Assembly: GCF_937934665.1 (NCBI RefSeq)
Contig: NZ_CALGYW010000053.1
Span: 1-20,587, forward strand
Length of the DNA stretch: 20,587 bases
Source: an uncultured Anaerococcus sp.
GTDB taxonomy: Bacteria; Bacillota; Clostridia; Tissierellales; Peptoniphilaceae
Reading direction: 5' to 3'
Program-made: the position numbers and the translations under genes
Shown here: positions 15,899-20,587 of the stretch, one piece after another
Numbering within the stretch: the stretch's first letter is position 1
Layout: each line of letters starts with the position of its first letter
Notes under the pieces: generated by a model
Databases searched by the model: none
What the model was told of the DNA's origin: nothing
Seen by the model: only the letters and a program-made list of their open reading frames with translations

Positions 15899-15926
15899 AT
15901 TATACTAGGATAAATATTCGTTTCAA
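15899..15926 (-). promoter_or_regulatory. Sigma-A type promoter of the J-protein/clpB operon
   Basis: On the minus strand TTGAAA (15921-15926) and TATAAT (15899-15904) are 16 bases apart, nearly full consensus. The predicted start (~15892) abuts the CtsR operator. This is the strongest promoter of the window by inspection. Confidence 0.85.
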
Positions 15927-16000
15927 CTATATTTATGTATTTATTAAGAAGTTTAAGAACTTTTAAAAATTTATTAGGATGTCTAAATTTAGAGATTTAA

Positions 16001-16027
16001 AAAGAGATTTCATAGTGAAATCTCTTT
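16001..16027 (-). terminator. Rho-independent terminator after apt
   Basis: A perfect 12-bp stem (AAAGAGATTTCA, 16001-16012, with 16016-16027) has a 3-base loop, followed on the minus strand by further Ts. It starts nine bases after the apt stop. Confidence 0.85.
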
Positions 16028-16035
16028 ATTTTACT

Positions 16036-16554
16036 TTAGTGATCGTATTCTACGAGTGATATTACATCATAGTCCTCTAGAACTTCTCTACCCTTTAGAG
16101 ATGTAAGTTCTATTAAGAATTCAAAGCAAACAACTTCTCCACCTATAGATTCTACAAGTTTTGCTGCAGCCTTGGCGGAACCACCTGTTGCTATAAGATC
16201 ATCTACTATTACTACCTTATCTCCCTTATTAACTGCGTCCTTATGGATTTCTAGCTCATTAGTTCCATATTCAAGATCATAGCTAACTTTTTCAATTTCT
16301 GCTGGAAGCTTACCTGGTTTTCTTATTGGGATAAAACCCTTATTTAACCTATCAGATAGGGGTGCTCCAAATATAAGTCCTCTAGACTCAACACCTGCTA
16401 TATAGTCAAAATCATAGCCTTCTAGCTCTTTTTCAAGCATGTCGATTGTCTTTTTGAAACCATCCCTATCCTTAAGTAGGGTTGTTATATCCTTAAAGGA
16501 TATGCCCTTTTCTGGGTAATCTTCTATTACTCTAATTAACGATTTAATATCCAT
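16036..16554 (-). CDS. apt: Adenine phosphoribosyltransferase
   Basis: A 172-residue type I phosphoribosyltransferase of standard length. The PRPP-binding motif VVIVDDLIATGGSA is at 114-127. The family-typical start (IRVIEDYPEKGISFKDIT) and the GVESRGLIFGAPL segment (54-66) are both present. It salvages adenine to AMP using PRPP in the cytosol. GGAGGAG precedes the ATG at 16554. It lies 38 bases after the LytR-CpsA-Psr gene and is probably co-transcribed, though a TATAAT at 16579-16584 (minus strand), without a convincing -35, may add a promoter of its own. The relA/spoT homologue that often adjoins apt in Firmicutes is not here. Confidence 0.96.
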   Translation of the reverse strand: MDIKSLIRVIEDYPEKGISFKDITTLLKDRDGFKKTIDMLEKELEGYDFDYIAGVESRGLIFGAPLSDRLNKGFIPIRKPGKLPAEIEKVSYDLEYGTNELEIHKDAVNKGDKVVIVDDLIATGGSAKAAAKLVESIGGEVVCFEFLIELTSLKGREVLEDYDVISLVEYDH

Positions 16555-16592
16555 ATCTCCTCCATCTTATTCATAGTTATTATACCCATTTC

Positions 16593-17465
16593 CTAATTTC
16601 TTAAAAATGAATTTAAATAACTAGTTCTGATATTTTCTATAGATTCTGGATAAATCTTATAATAAGAAACCCCACCCATATTAAAAGGCTCACCTTCAAG
16701 CTTTACAGAGTTAAGTCTATTAGAATCAACCAACTTAAAGTCCATAGCAAGGAATGATAGGTCTTTAAGGCTCATATTTGTCCTAAGATAAGGCTTCATA
16801 GCCGCATAGACCTTTGGAAGTTTTGGAAGATTTTTTGCCTTAGTAGCTTCTCTTATAAATTGCTTTAAAAAGTCTTGCTGGGTATTTATCCTACCTAAAT
16901 CTGCATTTTGATAACCCTTCCTAAATCTTACATAAGTTAGAACCTCGTCTCCTGCCATAGTATGGATACCTGGGCTAAGACTCATAGCACTTGCTACTTC
17001 TGGACTTATATCAACATCCATCCCACCTAAGGCATCTATACCCTCTATTACAGCTTCAAAAGATACAACCATATATTTATCAAGATTAATCCCTAAAAAA
17101 TCTCTAACTACATTCATAGTAAGATCTATGCCACCATAGGAATGGGCTGCATTAATCTTATCCATTTTGCCATTTATATCTACATAGGAATCTCTCGGTA
17201 TAGATATAAGGCTAACCGAATCATCTTTGCTATCAGTTTTTATTAACATAAGGGTATCGGTCCTTGTTCCTGTTTCTTCCCCTGTTGAGTCAACACCGGC
17301 TAGAAGAAATAACTTCTCATCCCCAGATTCCTTAAAACCTGTAAGAGGATTTTCTACATTCCCTCCCTTAAAAAATCCCACAAGGATAAAGGCTGCTGCA
17401 AATACAATCACAAATAGCAAAAATATAATAATTGATTTTATAATTCTTATAAATTTATTTTCCAT
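16593..17465 (-). CDS. LytR-CpsA-Psr (LCP) family cell-wall glycopolymer ligase
   Basis: Counting from the preferred start the protein has 290 residues: a short cytoplasmic tail, one membrane helix (about 10-30), then the extracellular LCP domain. Conserved residues appear in GTRTDTLML (R68, D70), SIPRDSYV (R91, D92), KINAAHSYGG (104-113) and the later LGRINTQQDFLKQ. LCP enzymes transfer lipid-linked teichoic acid, capsule or similar glycopolymers to peptidoglycan. I choose the ATG at 17465 because AGGTGAT, which matches the 16S 3' end, lies just upstream; the ATG at 17486, seven codons earlier, has no ribosome binding site. The gene is transcribed divergently from the PLP enzyme and leads into apt. 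Confidence 0.92.
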   Translation of the reverse strand: MENKFIRIIKSIIIFLLFVIVFAAAFILVGFFKGGNVENPLTGFKESGDEKLFLLAGVDSTGEETGTRTDTLMLIKTDSKDDSVSLISIPRDSYVDINGKMDKINAAHSYGGIDLTMNVVRDFLGINLDKYMVVSFEAVIEGIDALGGMDVDISPEVASAMSLSPGIHTMAGDEVLTYVRFRKGYQNADLGRINTQQDFLKQFIREATKAKNLPKLPKVYAAMKPYLRTNMSLKDLSFLAMDFKLVDSNRLNSVKLEGEPFNMGGVSYYKIYPESIENIRTSYLNSFLRN

Positions 17466-17507
17466 TTCATCACCTAAACTTATCATACGCTCAAACTCAC
17501 AATTTAT

Positions 17508-17536
17508 CTTACAATTTTTTTAAGTTAAGCTATAAT
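17508..17536 (+). promoter_or_regulatory. Promoter of the PLP-dependent decarboxylase gene
   Basis: CTTACA (17508-17513) and TATAAT (17531-17536) are 17 bases apart, with the predicted start near 17543, close to the ribosome binding site GGAGG. The leader would be very short (about ten bases), which lowers confidence. Confidence 0.55.
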
Positions 17537-17551
17537 ATAGGTGGAGGATAT

Positions 17552-18904
17552 ATGTTAAATAAAATTATTGATCAATATCTAAAAGAAAATACCTATCCCT
17601 TCCATATGCCAGGTCACAAAAGGTCAAAGTTTTTAAATCCTGACCTTGGCTATGGGAGAGATTTTACAGAAATAGACGGTCTCGATAACCTAAATGATCC
17701 TAAGGAAGTTTTTGTAGAAATGGAGAAAAAAATCGCTCAAATCTATACTGTCAAAGAGGCAATTATTTCTACTAATGGATCTACATCTGGAATTTTAGCG
17801 GCTATAAGGACCATTTCCAAAAATAATAAAAATATTCTAATCCAAAGGTCATCCCATAAGGCTGTTTACAATGCTTGTCTTATAAATAAATTAAAGGTTG
17901 ACTACCTTGGAGTAAGAACTAATGACCTTGGAGCCATAGTAGATATTTATTATGAAGACCTAGAAGATAAATTGAAATCAAAGTCCTACTCAAGTCTTGT
18001 GATTACTTCACCTTCCTATGAGGGTTATATCTTAGATTTAGAAAAAATTTATGATATGTGTAAGAAATATAAGACCAAACTTATTTTAGATATGGCCCAC
18101 GGGTCTCATTTATTTATAGAAGGTTTATATAAAAATACTTTTGATATGGCCATAACTTCCTTTCATAAAAATCTACCTGCCCTAACTCCAGGAGCGGCTG
18201 TTTTAGTAAACGATGAAACTTTAGTAAAAGATTTAAGATTTTCTATGGCAATCTTTCAGACTTCTTCCCCATCATATTTGATTTTACAATCAATTGATTA
18301 TATCCTGGAAAACCTAGGAGAAATGGAGATCTTAAATAAGAATTTAAGTGAAAATCTTGATGACCTTTATAGGCTAAATTTAAAAAATTTAGAATTAATA
18401 GATTGTAAAAATAAAGATAGGTCAAAGATTTTAATTTCAACTAAAAATACAAACATAAACGGCAAAAGCTTAGGAATCCTATTAAAAAATGAAAAAATTG
18501 AAATAGAAATGTCCTATCCTTCCTATGCCCTACTGATTGCAAGTCTTTACGATACTGATTACGGTTTTGATACACTAAAAAAAGCCCTAATAAAAATAGA
18601 TTTAGGCCTAGAAGCATCTCATAATTTATTTAATTTTACCTACACAAATCCTAAAAAAATCTATGAAATTTATGAAGCTATGGATAAAGATTCAGAATTA
18701 ATTGCTATAGACAAGACGGAGGGGAAAATTGCAGCAGGCTTTACCTATGCCTACCCACCTGGAATCCCTATATTAGCTCCAGGGGAACTTATAGAAAAAA
18801 AAGTTTTAGAAAATATAGGTAATTTACTAAGAAATAATATAAATATAAACCTTAATAATCATTCTATTTCTGTCCTAATTGACAAAAGAGACAAAAACTG
18901 TTAA
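17552..18904 (+). CDS. PLP-dependent Orn/Lys/Arg decarboxylase family protein
   Basis: A 450-residue fold-type I PLP enzyme. The N-terminal FHMPGHKRS (17-25) is diagnostic for the Orn/Lys/Arg decarboxylase family, followed by DFTEIDGLDNL. The Schiff-base lysine is K206 in SFHKNLPALTPGA. D180 in LDMAHGSH should contact the pyridine nitrogen. The usual family text there is DEAHGAH, so Met replaces Glu at residue 181. The protein is the short form (like Bacillus YaaO, about 480) without the N-terminal wing domain of inducible decarboxylases. Substrate (arginine, lysine or ornithine) cannot be assigned from the sequence. GGAGG lies upstream of the ATG. The promoter of the SCIFF gene overlaps its end. 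Confidence 0.85.
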   Translation: MLNKIIDQYLKENTYPFHMPGHKRSKFLNPDLGYGRDFTEIDGLDNLNDPKEVFVEMEKKIAQIYTVKEAIISTNGSTSGILAAIRTISKNNKNILIQRSSHKAVYNACLINKLKVDYLGVRTNDLGAIVDIYYEDLEDKLKSKSYSSLVITSPSYEGYILDLEKIYDMCKKYKTKLILDMAHGSHLFIEGLYKNTFDMAITSFHKNLPALTPGAAVLVNDETLVKDLRFSMAIFQTSSPSYLILQSIDYILENLGEMEILNKNLSENLDDLYRLNLKNLELIDCKNKDRSKILISTKNTNINGKSLGILLKNEKIEIEMSYPSYALLIASLYDTDYGFDTLKKALIKIDLGLEASHNLFNFTYTNPKKIYEIYEAMDKDSELIAIDKTEGKIAAGFTYAYPPGIPILAPGELIEKKVLENIGNLLRNNININLNNHSISVLIDKRDKNC

Positions 18905-18907
18905 TAT
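18879..18907 (+). promoter_or_regulatory. Promoter of the SCIFF peptide gene, overlapping the upstream stop codon
   Basis: A perfect TTGACA (18879-18884) is followed after 17 bases by TAATAT (18902-18907), or after 20 bases by TATAAT (18905-18910). Both -10 choices overlap the TAA stop of the decarboxylase gene. The leader before the SCIFF ATG is about 33-37 bases. Confidence 0.65.
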
Positions 18908-18949
18908 AATAAATGAATAAGAAATTCTTATCAATAAGGAGATTTTAAT

Positions 18950-19102
18950 ATGAAAAGAATATTTACACTTAACACAAGAAATCTTCACAAGAGCCAAAAA
19001 GATGGCGGTTGTGGCGAATGCCAAACATCTTGCCAATCTGCTTGTAAAACATCTTGCGGAGTTGCCAACCAAGAATGTGTTAGCAAAAAAGAAAATAAAT
19101 AG
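18950..19102 (+). CDS. scfA: SCIFF ribosomal peptide precursor (six cysteines in forty-five residues)
   Basis: A 50-residue peptide with the family opening MKRIFTLNTRNLHK and a cysteine-rich core. The six cysteines are C21, C24, C28, C32, C36 and C43, in the context CGECQTSCQSACKTSC. SCIFF peptides are nearly universal in Clostridia and are modified by a radical SAM/SPASM maturase that makes a cysteine thioether bridge; the maturase is encoded 122 bases downstream. In the studied clostridial homologue the bridge is, from memory, Cys32 to Thr37; here residue 37 is Gly. The biological role of SCIFF is unknown. AAGGAG lies eight bases before the ATG. The gene has its own promoter and a strong terminator behind it, so peptide should be made in excess of maturase. 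Confidence 0.93.
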   Translation: MKRIFTLNTRNLHKSQKDGGCGECQTSCQSACKTSCGVANQECVSKKENK

Positions 19103-19124
19103 GAAAAAACTTACTCTATTTAAT

Positions 19125-19157
19125 AACTTACTTACATATATGTAGGTAAGTTTTTTT
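19125..19157 (+). terminator. Terminator between SCIFF peptide and maturase genes
   Basis: A 12-bp stem with one G-T pair (19125-19136 with 19141-19152, AACTTACTTACA and partner) and a TATA loop, followed by Ts. It would end or attenuate transcription from the peptide promoter. Confidence 0.85.
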
Positions 19158-19190
19158 CTGTTTATAACTTTTCTATTCCTACTTATTAAG

Positions 19191-19196
19191 TATAAT
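19191..19196 (+). promoter_or_regulatory. Candidate -10 element of the SCIFF maturase gene
   Basis: TATAAT is at 19191-19196 with 27 bases to the ATG. The -35 region (about 19168-19174) is only T-rich. Together with the terminator just upstream it suggests separate, weaker transcription of the maturase. Confidence 0.45.
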
Positions 19197-19223
19197 ATAA
19201 GAGATTTTAATAAAGGAGAATTT

Positions 19224-20587
19224 ATGATACACCAATATAAAGCTAAGGGTCTTAATATTGTTTTGGATATATATAGTGGATCTGTCCACCTAGTTGACGA
19301 CGTTACATACGATATAATCGAAAAATACGAAAACACTGATAAGAACCAGTTAAGAAATGAGATTAAAGAAAAATATGATCTAACAAGCAAAGAAGTAGGT
19401 GCAGCTTTTGCTGAAGTAGAAGATTTAATTGCCTCAGGTCAATTATTTACAGAAGATAATTTCAAGGACCTTGCTATAGACGTTACAAAAAGACCTACAA
19501 CTATCAAGGCCCTCTGCCTAAATGTTGCCCACACCTGCAATTTTACTTGTGATTACTGCTTTGCTAAGGGAGGTAAATACCACGGTCCAGATGCAATAAT
19601 GACTGAAGAAGTTGCTACAAAAGCTATTGACTTTCTTTTAGAAAATTCTGGGTCTCACTATAACCTAGATATAGACTTTTTTGGTGGTGAGCCTTTGATG
19701 AATTTCGACGTGGTAAAATCCACAGTTAACTATGCAAGAAGCAAGGAAGAAGAATATAACAAGCATTTTAACTTTACCCTTACTACAAATGGCCTACTTT
19801 TAAATGACGATACAATTGATTATTTAAACGAAAATATGAAAAATGTGGTTCTTTCTTTAGATGGTAGAAAAGAAAAGCATGATCATTTTAGAAAGACTCT
19901 TTCTGGAGATGGGTCTTTTGACTTAATCGTTCCAAAATTCCAGAAACTCGTTGAAAAGCGTGGCGATAAGGAATACTACATGAGAGGAACCTATACTGCA
20001 AATAACCTTGATTTTACGGAAGACATCAAAACCTATCTAGACCTAGGTTTTAAACGTACTTCTCTTGAGCCAGTTGTAGGTAGCCCTGATAATGAGTACG
20101 CATTAAAAGATGAACACCTACCAATCTTATTTGACCAATATGAAAAACTTGCAGATATGATGATGGATGCAATTGATAAGGACGATGATTTTATCTTCTA
20201 CCACTATATGATAGACCTTGAAAATGGACCTTGTATTCACAAGAGACTTTCTGGTTGTGGATCTGGGACAGAATATATGGCAGTAACTCCAACTGGAGAC
20301 CTCTTCCCTTGCCACCAATTTGTTGGTAATGAAGATTTCAAAATAGGAAATATTTTTGAGGGAGTAAAAAATACTGAGCTTGTAAATGAGTTTAAGACTT
20401 GCAACTGCTATTCAAAAGCAGAATGTAGAGAATGTTGGGCAAATATGTACTGCTCTGGAGGTTGTGCTGCAAATAACTTTAACGCAACAGGAGATTTAAA
20501 CCACACCCACGAATATTCCTGTAAACTATTTAGAAAGAGAATAGAAATGGCCCTTGCCGTTAAAATTTATGAATTTATGAAGGAAGC
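19224..20587 (+). CDS. scfB: SCIFF maturase, radical SAM/SPASM enzyme, partial (3' end outside window)
   Basis: The frame is open for 454 codons to the window edge; the family is about 450-460 residues, so only a few residues should be missing. Residues 1-88 fit the precursor-binding RRE domain. The radical SAM cluster motif CNFTCDYC gives C105, C109 and C112, and C98 lies just before it. GGEP is at 154-157. The C-terminal SPASM region carries C337, C345, C363, C393, C395, C401, C404, C410, C414 and C433, enough for two auxiliary [4Fe-4S] clusters as in the clostridial enzyme CteB. The enzyme uses SAM radicals to build a thioether bridge in the SCIFF peptide encoded upstream. AAAGGAGAA precedes the ATG. 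A strong terminator separates it from the peptide gene. Confidence 0.94.
   Translation, partial: MIHQYKAKGLNIVLDIYSGSVHLVDDVTYDIIEKYENTDKNQLRNEIKEKYDLTSKEVGAAFAEVEDLIASGQLFTEDNFKDLAIDVTKRPTTIKALCLNVAHTCNFTCDYCFAKGGKYHGPDAIMTEEVATKAIDFLLENSGSHYNLDIDFFGGEPLMNFDVVKSTVNYARSKEEEYNKHFNFTLTTNGLLLNDDTIDYLNENMKNVVLSLDGRKEKHDHFRKTLSGDGSFDLIVPKFQKLVEKRGDKEYYMRGTYTANNLDFTEDIKTYLDLGFKRTSLEPVVGSPDNEYALKDEHLPILFDQYEKLADMMMDAIDKDDDFIFYHYMIDLENGPCIHKRLSGCGSGTEYMAVTPTGDLFPCHQFVGNEDFKIGNIFEGVKNTELVNEFKTCNCYSKAECRECWANMYCSGGCAANNFNATGDLNHTHEYSCKLFRKRIEMALAVKIYEFMKE

Noticed and set aside
15854..16000. CIRCE element (HrcA site) upstream of the chaperone operon
   Set aside because: No TTAGCACTC-N9-GAGTGCTAA inverted repeat is present; the CtsR-type site explains heat-shock control.
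17466..17486. Upstream ATG for the LCP protein, seven codons earlier
   Set aside because: No ribosome binding site precedes it, whereas AGGTGAT precedes the ATG at 17465. The upstream ATG also falls within a possible TATGAT -10 element (17482-17487).
18875..19390. 171-codon open frame on the minus strand across the SCIFF region
   Set aside because: It lies antisense to the SCIFF peptide and the start of its maturase, both of which have clear family motifs and ribosome binding sites. Its translation is an unstructured Ser/Phe/Ile-rich shadow.
1..20587. Mobile elements, phage genes, tRNA or rRNA genes, defence islands
   Set aside because: No transposase, integrase, terminal repeats, cloverleaf or rRNA-like sequence was recognised, and gene content and base usage look uniform across the window.

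Overview
The window looks like ordinary chromosome from a low-GC, Gram-positive anaerobe of the Clostridia in the broad sense. Evidence includes strong AGGAGG-type ribosome binding sites, a class III (oxygen-sensitive) ribonucleotide reductase, a SCIFF peptide with its radical SAM maturase, a LytR-CpsA-Psr cell-wall ligase, a CtsR-type heat-shock operator and an ECF vitamin transporter subunit under a tetrahydrofolate riboswitch. A relative of Anaerococcus/Peptoniphilus (Peptoniphilaceae) is my best guess from general resemblance; the sequence alone does not prove it. No transposase, integrase, phage gene, CRISPR array, tRNA or rRNA was found, and no gene-free stretch exceeds 300 bases.

Left part, minus strand (1-3123): the 5' part of an RlmD/RumA-type rRNA uracil methyltransferase, cut by the window edge, preceded by a 780-residue DinG/XPD-type iron-sulphur helicase that carries an N-terminal PD-(D/E)XK nuclease-like domain. 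Divergent from it on the plus strand are an NfsA/Frp-like nitroreductase and folT, with a very clear THF riboswitch (3971-4065) and its own promoter between them. A bidirectional terminator separates folT from the convergent block that follows.

Middle part, almost all minus strand (4658-17465), given here in transcription order from the right. (a) A LytR-CpsA-Psr ligase followed by apt. (b) A two-gene chaperone operon, a CbpA-like J-protein then clpB, with a consensus promoter and a 16/17 CtsR operator across the start of transcription. (c) nrdD-nrdG behind two NrdR-like boxes, followed with no visible terminator by lemA, a TPM-domain membrane protein and a nucleoside deoxyribosyltransferase; this may be one five-gene transcript beginning and ending with deoxynucleotide genes. 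(d) A compact polyhydroxyalkanoate operon phaE-phaC-phaJ, encoding a class III synthase and an (R)-specific enoyl-CoA hydratase. It has no phaA/phaB, which suggests that monomers come from crotonyl-CoA or other enoyl-CoA pools.

Right part, plus strand (17552-20587): a PLP-dependent Orn/Lys/Arg decarboxylase-family protein, then the 50-residue six-cysteine SCIFF peptide, a strong terminator, and the SCIFF maturase (454 codons seen, cut close to its expected end). The most unusual item is the SCIFF peptide. The residue expected to accept the thioether bridge (Thr37 in the studied clostridial homologue, from memory) is glycine here.
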